A stretch of 48,735 nt of DNA from Actinomycetota bacterium (GTDB lineage: Bacteria; Actinomycetota; Thermoleophilia; Solirubrobacterales; 70-9): positions 1 to 48,735 of the forward strand of contig JAFDWO010000155.1 in the NCBI GenBank assembly GCA_018268415.1. The letters are read 5' to 3'. A program made the position numbers and the translations under genes. Numbering within the stretch: position 1 is the first letter of the stretch; every line of letters begins with the position of its first letter. This document shows positions 1 to 9,124 of the stretch, piece after piece. Under the pieces are notes generated by a model that was not told the DNA's origin, did no database searches, and saw only the letters and a program-made list of their open reading frames with translations.

Positions 1-1187
<1,187 letters not shown>

Positions 1188-1191
<4 letters not shown>

Positions 1192-2426
1192 GCCGCCGCT
1201 CCCGCGGTCAGCCCGGCCGCCTCGCGGAGCGCGTCGGCCTTGGTCGTCTCCTCCCAGGTGAAGCCGTCGCCCTCGCGGCCGAAGTGGCCGTAGGCAGCCG
1301 TGGCCCGGAAGACCGGCCGGTGTAGCCGCAGCTCCTCGCGGAAGGCGCCGGGACGGAGGTCGAAGTGCTCGTCCACGAGCTCGGCGATGCGCCCGCGGCC
1401 GATCTTCTCGGTGCCGAAGGTCTCGACCATCACCGAGACCGGCTTGGCGACGCCGATCGCGTAGGCGACCTGCACTTCGCACCGCTCGGCGAGCCCTGCC
1501 GCGACCACGTTCTTGGCCACCCAGCGCGCCGCGTAGGCGGCCGAGCGGTCGACCTTGGACGGGTCCTTGCCGGAGAACGCGCCGCCGCCATGACGGGCGG
1601 CGCCGCCGTAGGTGTCGACGATGATCTTGCGCCCGGTGAGCCCACAATCGCCCATCGGGCCGCCGACGACGAACTTGCCGGTCGGGTTGACCAGGTAGTT
1701 CTCCGCCGTGTGCAGCGTCCCGGCGTCGTAGGGGACGGCCTCCTGGTCGAGCACCGGAACCACGACCTTCTCCCAGAGGTCGGCGCGGATCTGGCCCTGC
1801 TCGACCTCCTCGGAGTGCTGGGTGGAGATCAGCAGCTTCTCGATCCCGACCGGCCTGCCGTCCTGGTAGCGCACCGAGACCTGGGTCTTGCCGTCGGGCC
1901 GCAGGTAGTCGAGGCTGCCGTCCTTGCGCACCGCCGAGAGTCGCTCGGCCAGCCGGTGGGCGATCGCGATCGGAGCGGGCATCAGCTCCGGGGTCTCGTC
2001 GGTGGCGTAGCCGAACATCATCCCCTGGTCGCCCGCCCCGGCGACGTCGAGGTCATCCCCGGAACCGGATGCGCGACGCTCGAAGGCCTCGTCGACACCC
2101 TGGGCGATGTCGGGCGACTGCTTGTCCACCGTCACCATCACCGCACAGGTGTTGCAGTCGAACCCGAAGCGGGCGTCGTTGTAACCGATCTGGTCGACCG
2201 TCTCCCGGGCGAGCGCCTGGAAGTCGAGGTCGGCGGTGGTCGAGATCTCCCCCGAGATCACGATCAGCCCGGTATTGACAAGGGTCTCGCAGGCGACCCG
2301 GCCGTATGGATCGGCCGCCATCACCGCATCGAGGACCGCGTCGGAGATCTGATCCGAGATCTTGTCGGGATGACCCTCGGTGACCGACTCGGAGGTGAAC
2401 AGGTACTCGTTGTCTGCGTAACTCAT
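1188..2426 (-). CDS. metK: S-adenosylmethionine synthetase
   Basis: MetK makes SAM from methionine and ATP. The 412-residue product has the family blocks in order: [20 protein letters not shown] near the N-terminus, [17 protein letters not shown], the [18 protein letters not shown]-binding motif, and the glycine-rich loop [19 protein letters not shown]. The C-terminal [16 protein letters not shown] is also typical. The ATG at 2426 directly abuts the TAG of the upstream fused methyltransferase gene (2427-2429). The gene ends in a GTGA overlap with the PfkB kinase. It is the second gene of the methyl-cycle operon, using the methionine that the upstream enzyme is expected to make. Confidence 0.98.
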
Positions 2427-4211
2427 CTATCTGCCTTCCTCACCCTTGCGGGTGACTTCGATCAGGTAGGCCACCATCACGTCGTGGTCGCCGAGCCTCA
2501 GGTGGTAAGCGTCGGACTGTTCCTCGACGCGGAGGATCTGCTCCTTCTTCTCTTTGAACAGGTCGTGGAACTCGAAGAACGCGAAGGAGACGACGCGGGA
2601 GGTGTAACCGTGCGCCTCGAGCTGTTCGACCGTGCGGCGTTCGCCGATGATCGACAGCTGCATGATGTAGGCGGTGCCATCGTCGGCGAGCGCCTCGGGG
2701 AGCAGTTTGATCAGGTGGTCGATCAGGTTCCGGCCCCAGAAGTCGAGCGGTCGGTGGGTGGTCACCTGCTCGAACGGGTCGACCGGCATCTGGTAGAGGC
2801 TGGCGACGATCAGGTCGTAACGCTCCTCCGGAACCCAGGGATAGAGGTCGGCAGCGGCGGCGCTGACCCGGTCGGCGACGCCGTTGCGGAAGGCGTTGGT
2901 AAGGGTGTTGTCCACCGCCACCTGGTCGATGTCGATCGCGTGCACGTGGCCGGCGCCGTTGCGGGCGAGCTGCACGGTGAGGAGACCCGATCCACACCCC
3001 ACGTCGAGACAACGTTGGTGGGCGCCGATCCCTTGTTCGAACAGGTACTGCCAGATCAGGAAGCTGCCCTGGGTCGGCGCGAAGACACCCTCGTCGACGG
3101 CGATGTCGGGGAATTCGAGCGGGAACAGTTCACGGGCGCGGTCGTTGTGCCAGTGGGTAGCGGGCCCATGGTCGGGCTCGGCGTCCTCGGGGTGCCAGGG
3201 CTCCGCCGGCCGTCGATGTCCCACCGGGGTCCCCGCGAGGACCTCGGCCGCGGCCCCGATCTGCTCGGGCCCGACGCCACAACAGCCACCGATGATCTGT
3301 GCCCCCTCCTCGCGCCAGGACCGCGCCAGCTCGGCGAAGTCCCGCTCGGAGACATCGCCGTCGGTCCGCCAGCCGGCTGCCGAGAGGTAGCCGAGGTTCG
3401 GGTAGACGCCGAGCGCCAGGTCGGTGAAGTCGCGCAGCCAGGAGACCATGCCCGGAACGTGGTCGGGCGGGATGCAGTTGACGAGCAGGGCGCCGATCCC
3501 CATCTCCTCGAAGCGGCGGGCGGCGCGGCCGAACGAGTCGCCTTCGGGGCCGCCCCAATGCTCCCCGTAGACGCCGCAGACGCCGTGACGGCAGCGCCGG
3601 AAGCTGATCCAGACGGGCAGGCCCGTCTCCATCAGCGCTTCCACGGTCGCGTAGGTGGAGCCGCGGACCAGCGACAGCGTCTCCAGCAGGATCAGGTCGG
3701 GGGGATCGCTCTCGAAGGCGCGGGCGAGGAGGCCGATCGTCTCGACTCCTTCCGGCTTGTCGACGTCGCCGTTGATGCTGAAGGCGACGGCGACCTCGGA
3801 GTCGCGCTCGGCGCTCGCCGCGCGGGCGACGCGGACGGCGCTGCGGGCGGTGTCCATCCAGTGGATCGGCCGGCCGCCCTCCCACAGCCGCGCGTTGTCC
3901 TGGCCGAGGGCGGTCGGCAGTCCCCAGGTGGCGGTCGAGATCACGTCGCAGCCGGCGGCGACGTAACGGGCGTGGACGCGCTGGACCTCCTCCGGGGCCT
4001 CCGCCAGGGCACCGATCCCCCACATGTGGTCGTCGAGCTCGGGGCGCCCGCCGCCGACCTCGAAGAGCTCGGTGCCGGTGGCGCCGTCGAGGACCACGCA
4101 ACGGTCGGTGGCGATCTTCTCCGCGATCCGCGCATAGGGATCGCCCGCCCGCGGCGTCGCGGTGGTGCGTCCGTTCACGGCAAGCTCGGCGAGCTCGGTC
4201 TCCTTCCCCAT
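2427..4211 (-). CDS. Homocysteine S-methyltransferase fused to a class I SAM-dependent methyltransferase
   Basis: A two-domain protein of 594 residues. Residues about 25-330 are a homocysteine S-methyltransferase (BHMT/MmuM/MetH N-terminal type): VVLDGATGTELFE, then the zinc ligands Cys246 (LLVNCIPPDH) and Cys310-Cys311 in IIGGCCGVGPEQI. Residues about 350-594 are a Rossmann-type methyltransferase with motif I LDVGCGSG (402-409) and the acidic strand HAIDID. The motif IV position reads VASLYQMPVDP in place of the NPPY of N5-glutamine methyltransferases, so the acceptor is unknown. The gene heads the minus-strand operon with metK, a PfkB kinase and ahcY. The ATG at 4211 is preceded at 8 nt by GATACT, a possible -10 for a nearly leaderless message. 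The family assignment of both halves is firm. The methyl donor of the first half and the substrate of the second are not visible. Confidence 0.9.
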   Translation of the reverse strand: MGKETELAELAVNGRTTATPRAGDPYARIAEKIATDRCVVLDGATGTELFEVGGGRPELDDHMWGIGALAEAPEEVQRVHARYVAAGCDVISTATWGLPTALGQDNARLWEGGRPIHWMDTARSAVRVARAASAERDSEVAVAFSINGDVDKPEGVETIGLLARAFESDPPDLILLETLSLVRGSTYATVEALMETGLPVWISFRRCRHGVCGVYGEHWGGPEGDSFGRAARRFEEMGIGALLVNCIPPDHVPGMVSWLRDFTDLALGVYPNLGYLSAAGWRTDGDVSERDFAELARSWREEGAQIIGGCCGVGPEQIGAAAEVLAGTPVGHRRPAEPWHPEDAEPDHGPATHWHNDRARELFPLEFPDIAVDEGVFAPTQGSFLIWQYLFEQGIGAHQRCLDVGCGSGLLTVQLARNGAGHVHAIDIDQVAVDNTLTNAFRNGVADRVSAAAADLYPWVPEERYDLIVASLYQMPVDPFEQVTTHRPLDFWGRNLIDHLIKLLPEALADDGTAYIMQLSIIGERRTVEQLEAHGYTSRVVSFAFFEFHDLFKEKKEQILRVEEQSDAYHLRLGDHDVMVAYLIEVTRKGEEGR

Positions 4212-4272
4212 GGCCGGGCAGTATCCGGGCGCCCGATCGACCCCACCACCCCACCCTTACCAGAAAGGCCCT

Positions 4273-4365
4273 GTCGAACGGATAGGTAGGGCAGGTTTAG
4301 GTCCTTTTCGCGGCTGAAATCGCTCTGCAGGCCGGGCTATCTGGGCTCGAACCTATCCGTTCGAC
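4273..4365. promoter_or_regulatory. 15-bp perfect inverted repeat in the divergent promoter region of the methyl-cycle operon
   Basis: GTCGAACGGATAGGT at 4273-4287 is the exact reverse complement of ACCTATCCGTTCGAC at 4351-4365, separated by 63 nt. The right copy also holds a short internal palindrome, TCGAAC-N6-GTTCGA (4347-4364). The pair lies in the 213-bp gap between the divergent hmt-metK operon (start 4211) and the GcvT-like gene (start 4425). It could be paired operators for a regulator (the two LuxR proteins just downstream are candidates) or a long-range stem if transcribed. The rest of the gap shows no recognised riboswitch. Confidence 0.5.
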
Positions 4366-4424
4366 CAGGTAAGACGCTACCTTGGAGGGGGTCCAGGTGA
4401 AAGTGACGCGTCTACTGTCGATCC

Positions 4425-5114
4425 ATGACCGAATGCAGCGCTCTCTCCGGCAGGCTGGGACGCTCGGCGGAGAGCATCGGCCTCCGCGGGGGCCGACTGG
4501 TCCCGCTCCGCTATGGGTCCGCCGCGGGCGAGCTCGCCCTCTGCGTGCGTGCCGTCGGCCTGGTCGACCGCGAGGACCTGCGGGTGCTCAGCGTCACCAC
4601 CCACCCGAACGGGCTCGACCGACTGACCGCCGCGATACTCAACGGTCGCCTCGCGATCGGCGAGGCGGCGACCGCCGAGCGCTCCCACTGGGGCCGGCTC
4701 GCTCCCGACCGCGCCCTGGTCGTCCTCCCGAGCGTCGCCGTGCCGGCGCTCTGCGAGCGGCTCCTGCGGCAACCCTGGGCGCTCGAGGCGAGCGTCGAGG
4801 AGACCGCACTGCAGGCGATCGGCGTGATCGGCCCGGAGACCGCCGGCCTGTTGGCCGATCTCGGCGCCGACGGAGCTGCCTTCGCCACGAACGGACGCGG
4901 TCGGATCGCGACCTCCTCGGTGGCGGGCGCGGTCGCCTGGATGCTGCTCGACGACTCCTCGGCCTTGGCCCTGGTCGAGCCCGAGGACGCGGTGGGCGCC
5001 TGGACCGCGATCAGCGCCGCGGGGAGGCGCTTCGGCCTCGGCTACGTCGGCGCGGAAGCCGCCGAGCGCTTCGACGCGATCCGGTGCCCGACCGGTGATC
5101 GCGTCGGACACTGA
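4425..5114 (+). CDS. GcvT/YgfZ-like folate-binding-domain protein
   Basis: A 229-residue protein resembling the aminomethyltransferase (glycine cleavage T-protein) fold. Visible similarities are LVPLRYGSAAGELALCVRAV at the N-terminus, ALQAIGVIGPETAGLLADLG in the middle, and LVEPEDAVGAWTAISAAGRR followed by GLGYVGAEAAERFDAIRC near the end, where GcvT carries its substrate-site strand. It is much shorter than true GcvT (about 360 residues), so it is likely a folate-binding regulator or repair protein and not a complete glycine-cleavage enzyme. ATG 4425 follows TACTGT with a 6-nt gap, a possible leaderless start. Its 3' end overlaps the next gene by 20 bp. Divergence from the methyl-cycle operon suggests a one-carbon link, which is inference. 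Confidence 0.6.
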   Translation: MTECSALSGRLGRSAESIGLRGGRLVPLRYGSAAGELALCVRAVGLVDREDLRVLSVTTHPNGLDRLTAAILNGRLAIGEAATAERSHWGRLAPDRALVVLPSVAVPALCERLLRQPWALEASVEETALQAIGVIGPETAGLLADLGADGAAFATNGRGRIATSSVAGAVAWMLLDDSSALALVEPEDAVGAWTAISAAGRRFGLGYVGAEAAERFDAIRCPTGDRVGH

Positions 5115-5997
5115 CCGGGGCGAGCTCGGAACCGCACTGCGGGAGCTGCGCCAGATCGAGCGCGAGCTGACCGAGCGCGATCTGGTCCGCCGCTCCGACG
5201 CGCTCGACGAAATCCAGGAAGCGGTGGAGGACCTGGGTGAAATCGGCTCCGCGACGGCGATCCTCGAACGCGCCGCGCGGACGCTGGGCGACAACTCCCG
5301 CTTCGCGAGCGTCCTGGTCAGCCAGGTCGACGGCGATCGGCTCCGCCCGCGCTCGGCCTGGGCGCGCTCCGGGTGGACGGCGGAGCAGGTCGCCGACCTC
5401 GAGGCGATGGAGATCCCGCTGCGCTACCCGTTGATCGAGGCCGAGGTCCTGCGGCGCGGCGGCGAGGCGATCGCGGTCGACGCGGGCCCGCGCTCGCCGA
5501 CGCAGCTACGCGACCCGCTCGGCTGGCGCCGTTACGTCGTCGCGCCCCTGCGACTGCGCGAGAGCGCGATCGGGCTGCTGCACGCGGAGCTCGAGGCGGC
5601 GGACGAGCTCGACGTCGAGGTGGCCGACATCTACGCCAAGGGCCTCGCCGCGGCCTTCGAGCGAGCGGTGCTGCGGGAGACCGTGCGCCGCCACCGCGAG
5701 GAGCTGCGCGGGGCGGTGATCGGCATCGGCGACCACCTCGAGGAGAGCCCTGCCTGGCTCGAGCAGCCCGCCCCGGGACGGGCGGAGGTGGGGAACGCCG
5801 AGGATCGCGAGAGCCTCACCCGCCGCGAGTCCGAGATCCTCAACCTGCTGGGGCGCGGCCAGACCAACGGCGCGATCGCGACCTCCCTCCTGATCAGCGA
5901 GAGCACGGTCAAGTTCCACGTCAAGAACATCCTTCTGAAGCTCGGCGCGACCAGCCGGGCGGACGCTGTGGCGAGGTACCTGCGTGGCGACCGCTGA
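5095..5997 (+). CDS. GAF-domain LuxR-family transcriptional regulator (first of a tandem pair)
   Basis: A 300-residue regulator. Residues about 45-200 are GAF-like (sequence around [19 protein letters not shown] and [20 protein letters not shown]). The C-terminal 60 residues are a LuxR/NarL helix-turn-helix: [20 protein letters not shown], then [20 protein letters not shown]. There is no receiver domain, so a small ligand or cell state sensed by the GAF domain is expected, not phosphorylation. The GTG start at 5095 lies inside the previous gene and the 3' end overlaps the next gene by 14 bp, so the three plus-strand genes form a tightly coupled operon. It is a paralogue of the following gene. 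Targets are unknown. Confidence 0.88.
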   Translation: MIASDTDRGELGTALRELRQIERELTERDLVRRSDALDEIQEAVEDLGEIGSATAILERAARTLGDNSRFASVLVSQVDGDRLRPRSAWARSGWTAEQVADLEAMEIPLRYPLIEAEVLRRGGEAIAVDAGPRSPTQLRDPLGWRRYVVAPLRLRESAIGLLHAELEAADELDVEVADIYAKGLAAAFERAVLRETVRRHREELRGAVIGIGDHLEESPAWLEQPAPGRAEVGNAEDRESLTRRESEILNLLGRGQTNGAIATSLLISESTVKFHVKNILLKLGATSRADAVARYLRGDR

Positions 5998-7132
5998 GCG
6001 CTCGCGCACGGGCCCCGAGGCGGGACCTCTGGCGACGTCCCTCGATCGCCGGGAGCTGCACCGGGTCCGCGAGGCGGCCGGGTCGGCGGCGCGGCTGCTC
6101 GGCCACGAAGGGGGCGGGCGGGACCCCGACGCGCGCACCGTGGCTGCGCTGATCACCGAGCTGGAAGCCAAGCTCACCGCCGCGGAGCGCGACGCCGACG
6201 AGGGGGACCGGGTCGCCCACGCGCAGGACCTGGCGCGCCTGCGCGAGCGGTTCCGGCGCCGCCGCGAGGCGATCGGCCGGGCCGAAGCCGGGGTCGCGGG
6301 CCTGCGCGAGATGACCTCGCCGCCGGCGATCCTCGAAGCCGCGCCGCGCGAGCTGTGCCGGAGCTCGGAGTTCGACCGGGTCCTGCTGAGCGCGGTCGAG
6401 GACGGCCGCATGGTCGCGACCGCCGCGCACTTCGAGGACGACCCCGAGGCCGCGGCGGCCGCGGTCGAGCGCCTCGCCGAGCGACCCATCCAGCTCGAGC
6501 ACCCGCTGCTCGAGGCCGAAGTGCTGCGGCGCCGTCGGGCGACGGCAGTTACCGACACGCGCCTCAACCCGCGGGTCAGCCCGCTGCTGATCGCGATCTC
6601 CGGGTGGGACGCCTACGTGGTCTCCCCGGTGGTCGTCCAGGGCAGCGTGATCGCGGTCCTCCACGCCGGGCGCCTCGGCGAGCCGCTGGACGTCCTGCAC
6701 CGCGACCTGCTCTGGCGTTACGCGGTCGGGCTGGGGCAGGCCTTCGAGAGCGCCTCCCTGCGTCGCGGCCTGCGTCGCGAACGCGAGTACATGCGGCGCT
6801 TCCTCGACCGCCTCGACGCCCGCCTCGGCGAGCTTTCCGACGGCGCGGTGCGGTTCGCACCGAGCGGACCGCCCGGGGCCGCCGATCCGGAGGCGCGACG
6901 TCCCGGCCCGGCGCACGGGGAGAACCCCTTCGAGGGAGTCCTCACCCGGCGCGAAGTGGAGATCCTCGCGCTGCTCGCCGACGGGCTGACCAACCGCGGC
7001 ATCGCCGACCGACTCGTGATCTCCGAAGGCACCGTCAAATTCCACGTCGCCAACATCCTGCGCAAGCTGCGGGTCGCCAACCGGGCCGAGGCGGCCTCCC
7101 GCTACCTGACCAGGACCCTGGAGCGCGGTTGA
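5984..7132 (+). CDS. GAF-domain LuxR-family transcriptional regulator (second of a tandem pair)
   Basis: A 382-residue paralogue of the gene before it. An N-terminal helical, Arg/Glu-rich segment (about 30-110, possible coiled coil [20 protein letters not shown]) is followed by a GAF-like domain ([20 protein letters not shown] through [20 protein letters not shown]) and a C-terminal LuxR HTH ([20 protein letters not shown], then [20 protein letters not shown]). The GTG start at 5984 overlaps the end of the first regulator. The gene ends 2 nt before the convergent ilvB stop. The GAF plus HTH architecture matches orphan LuxR regulators common in Actinobacteria. Ligand and regulon cannot be read from the sequence. 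Confidence 0.88.
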   Translation: MATAERSRTGPEAGPLATSLDRRELHRVREAAGSAARLLGHEGGGRDPDARTVAALITELEAKLTAAERDADEGDRVAHAQDLARLRERFRRRREAIGRAEAGVAGLREMTSPPAILEAAPRELCRSSEFDRVLLSAVEDGRMVATAAHFEDDPEAAAAAVERLAERPIQLEHPLLEAEVLRRRRATAVTDTRLNPRVSPLLIAISGWDAYVVSPVVVQGSVIAVLHAGRLGEPLDVLHRDLLWRYAVGLGQAFESASLRRGLRREREYMRRFLDRLDARLGELSDGAVRFAPSGPPGAADPEARRPGPAHGENPFEGVLTRREVEILALLADGLTNRGIADRLVISEGTVKFHVANILRKLRVANRAEAASRYLTRTLERG

Positions 7133-7134
7133 CC

Positions 7135-8907
7135 TCATCGGCCCGGGTGCTCGAGGACGTCGACCGCGGCCGAGCCGGGCTCGATCATCGGGTAGAGGCG
7201 CTCTCCGGCGGTCACCTTCACGTCGAGCACACAGGTCTCGCCACAGGCGAGCGCCGCGGCGAAGGCGTCGCGCAGCTCGTCCGCGGTCCGCACGGTGAAC
7301 GCGCGGGCGCCGAACCCGCGGGCGACGGTGGCGATGTCGGCGCTCGCGGGGGCGCGGACCTGGGACAGCCGGCCGTCGTAGAACATCTCCTGCCACTGGC
7401 GGACCATGCCGAGGCCGCCGTTGTCGAGCACGACGACGATCACCGGCAGGCGCTCGGCGACCGCGGTGCCGAGCTCCTGGCAGGTCATCAGGAAGGAACC
7501 GTCGCCGTCGACGCAGACCACCGTCGCGTCCGGCCGGGCGGCGCGGGCGCCGATCGCCGCCGGCAGCCCGAACCCCATCGTCCCGTGGCCGCCGGAGCTG
7601 AGGAAGGAGCGCGGCCGCTCGCAAGGGAGGTACTGCATCGCCCACATCTGGTGCTGACCGACGCCGGTGGTCCAGACGAGGTCGGCGTCGACCGCAACCG
7701 CGGCGGCCAGGTGCTCGAGCACCTGCGGACCCTTCAGCCCGGGCGAGCCATCGTCCCAGCGGAGCGGAAAGCGCTCCTGCCAGCCGCCCACCTGGCGCAC
7801 CCAGGCGGCGCTGTCGGCGGGGCCGGCCAAGGCGGCGCGGGTGCGGGCGACGGCGTCACGCAGATCGCCGAGCACGGGGAAGTCCGCATGACGGATCTTG
7901 CCGATCTCGGCCGGATCGACGTCGAAGTGGGCGACCTTGGCGGCGGGCGCGAACTCCTCGACCCGGCCGGTGACCCGGTCGTCGAAGCGAGCGCCGACGG
8001 CGATCACCAGGTCGGCCATGTTGAGCGCCCAGTTCGCCCACTTGCCACCGTGCATCCCGGGACAGCCGAAGTTGAGCGGGTGCGACTCGGGCACCACGCC
8101 CTTCGCCATCAGCGTCGTCACCACCGGCAGGCCGCCGGCAGTCGCCAACTCCGCCACCTCCTCCCCTGCCTCGGCGGCCACGGCGCCGCCCCCGACGTAG
8201 AGCACCGGCCGCCGCGCCGCCTCGATCGCGCGGGCGACGGCGCGGACCGCGTCCGCGGACGCGGGGGCGGTGCGGTCCGCGCTCCTGACCCGCGGGCGGG
8301 CGGCACTCGGCGCGGGCGGCCACGGCACCAGCGCCTCCTGGACGTCGCGCGGCACGTCGACCAGGACCGGCCCCGGCCTCCCCGCGCCCGCCAGGCGATA
8401 GGCCTCGCGCACCGTCTCGGCGAGCTCGGCCGGATCGCGGACCAGCCAGGACCCCTTCACCAACGGCTCGGTGACGCCGACGATGTCGCACTCCTGGAAG
8501 GCCTGCGTGCCGATCAGCCCGCTGCTGACCTGGCCGGTCACGCAGACCAAGGGGGTCGAGTCCATCCGCGCGTCGGCGATCGGCGTCACCAGGTTGGTGG
8601 CGCCGGGGCCCGAGGTGGCGAAGACGACGCCGGGCCGGCCGGTGGCGCGGGCGTAGGCCTCGGCCATGTGCCCGGCGCCCTGCTCGTGGCAGGCGAGCAC
8701 GTGGCGCAGCGAGGTCCCCCGCGCGAGCGCGTCGTACAGCGGCAGGATCGCGCCGCCGGGAATGCCGAAGCAGACCTCGACGCCCTCCCGCTCGAGCGCG
8801 CGAAGGATCGCGTCGGCCCCGGTGACCGGGGCGGCCGCGGTGGTGGTCTGCTGCTGACTCTTGGGGGAGGCGCCGAGGAGGGCGCCCGAACTGCTCTTCA
8901 ATGGCAT
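7135..8907 (-). CDS. ilvB: Acetolactate synthase large (catalytic) subunit
   Basis: Acetohydroxyacid synthase, the first common step of valine, leucine and isoleucine synthesis. The thiamine-diphosphate catalytic Glu is in ACHEQGAGHMAEAYARATGR. FATSGPGATNLVTPIADA and GTQAFQECDIVGVTEPLVK follow, then the FAD/quinone-region LSSGGHGTMGFGLPAAIGA, and the Mg-TPP motif GDGSFLMTCQELGTA ending NGGLGMVRQW. The ATG at 8907 gives 590 residues starting MPLKSSSGALLG. The frame is open to 8952, but the upstream part overlaps the presumed attenuator. No ilvN (regulatory subunit) or ilvC follows; the next gene is convergent. The leader upstream carries a branched-chain-rich peptide (9006-9089), so attenuation control is likely. 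Confidence 0.95.
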   Translation of the reverse strand: MPLKSSSGALLGASPKSQQQTTTAAAPVTGADAILRALEREGVEVCFGIPGGAILPLYDALARGTSLRHVLACHEQGAGHMAEAYARATGRPGVVFATSGPGATNLVTPIADARMDSTPLVCVTGQVSSGLIGTQAFQECDIVGVTEPLVKGSWLVRDPAELAETVREAYRLAGAGRPGPVLVDVPRDVQEALVPWPPAPSAARPRVRSADRTAPASADAVRAVARAIEAARRPVLYVGGGAVAAEAGEEVAELATAGGLPVVTTLMAKGVVPESHPLNFGCPGMHGGKWANWALNMADLVIAVGARFDDRVTGRVEEFAPAAKVAHFDVDPAEIGKIRHADFPVLGDLRDAVARTRAALAGPADSAAWVRQVGGWQERFPLRWDDGSPGLKGPQVLEHLAAAVAVDADLVWTTGVGQHQMWAMQYLPCERPRSFLSSGGHGTMGFGLPAAIGARAARPDATVVCVDGDGSFLMTCQELGTAVAERLPVIVVVLDNGGLGMVRQWQEMFYDGRLSQVRAPASADIATVARGFGARAFTVRTADELRDAFAAALACGETCVLDVKVTAGERLYPMIEPGSAAVDVLEHPGR

Positions 8908-8918
8908 CGCTGAGATTC

Positions 8919-9008
8919 CGATCGTCGCGTGAGGAGGGACCGCGGCCCGCACCGGTCGGGTCGCGAAAGGGGTGAGGCGCCACCGGGCGCTGACGATCGA
9001 TCCCCCTA
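8919..9008 (-). promoter_or_regulatory. Putative attenuator of ilvB (competing hairpins after the leader peptide)
   Basis: Between the leader-peptide stop and ilvB the minus strand can form several alternatives. A 7-bp hairpin overlaps the last codons and stop of the peptide (ATCCCCC/GGGGGAT, 8998-9015). A GCGCC-CGGT-GGCGC hairpin lies at 8977-8990. A longer stem could close the region, pairing CGATCGTC (8992-8999) with GACGATCG (8919-8926), just ahead of the ilvB ribosome site. There is no clear U-run, as is usual for high-GC actinobacteria, so control may be by ribosome-site masking or by termination without a U tract. Confidence 0.45.
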
Positions 9009-9089
9009 GAGGGGGATAACGAGGACGCCGGCGATCGCGAGGTCACCCGGGAGAACCGGGTGGAGGCTCTGGCGATCGGGGCAGCTCAT
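9006..9089 (-). CDS. ilvB leader peptide, rich in Leu/Ile/Val
   Basis: A 27-codon ORF directly upstream of ilvB. It starts MSCPDRQSLHPVLPGD and ends LAIAGVLVIPL before TAG, so seven of the last eleven residues are branched-chain amino acids, the end products of the pathway. This is the hallmark of an ilv attenuator peptide. The ATG at 9089 has no ribosome site, but it lies 6 nt after a TACCTT -10 that is itself 17 nt from GTGACA. A leaderless transcript beginning at the ATG is therefore expected. The last codons and stop sit in a 7-bp hairpin. Ribosome stalling on Leu/Ile/Val codons would change which downstream hairpin forms. It is too short for ordinary gene callers. Confidence 0.7.
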   Translation of the reverse strand: MSCPDRQSLHPVLPGDLAIAGVLVIPL

Positions 9090-9095
9090 CCGGTG

Positions 9096-9124
9096 AAGGT
9101 AGCGGACCGCCGCCCTCCTGTCAC
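9096..9124 (-). promoter_or_regulatory. Promoter of the ilv leader-ilvB unit
   Basis: On the minus strand GTGACA (9119-9124) is followed after exactly 17 nt by TACCTT (9096-9101), then 6 nt to the leader ATG at 9089. This fits a sigma-70-type housekeeping promoter giving a leaderless message. The -35 box overlaps the stop codon of the upstream lysR gene. Confidence 0.55.

Noticed and set aside
1365..4289. 974-codon plus-strand open frame across metK and the fused methyltransferase gene
   Set aside because: It is the antisense shadow of two clear genes, with Val/Asp/Gly-biased composition and no recognisable motif.
4261..4380. tRNA-like segment (GGTTCGAGCCC resembles a T-arm)
   Set aside because: No acceptor stem, D-arm or anticodon arm can be drawn; the motif is part of the inverted repeat.
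4212..4424. SAM-I, SAM-IV, SAM-II or SAH riboswitch ahead of the methyl-cycle operon
   Set aside because: I could not find their conserved cores on the minus strand, and the promoter-like box lies too close to the start to leave a leader RNA.
6355..8913. 852-codon plus-strand frame across the second LuxR gene and ilvB
   Set aside because: It overlaps well-supported genes on both strands and has shadow-type Arg/Ala/Gly composition.
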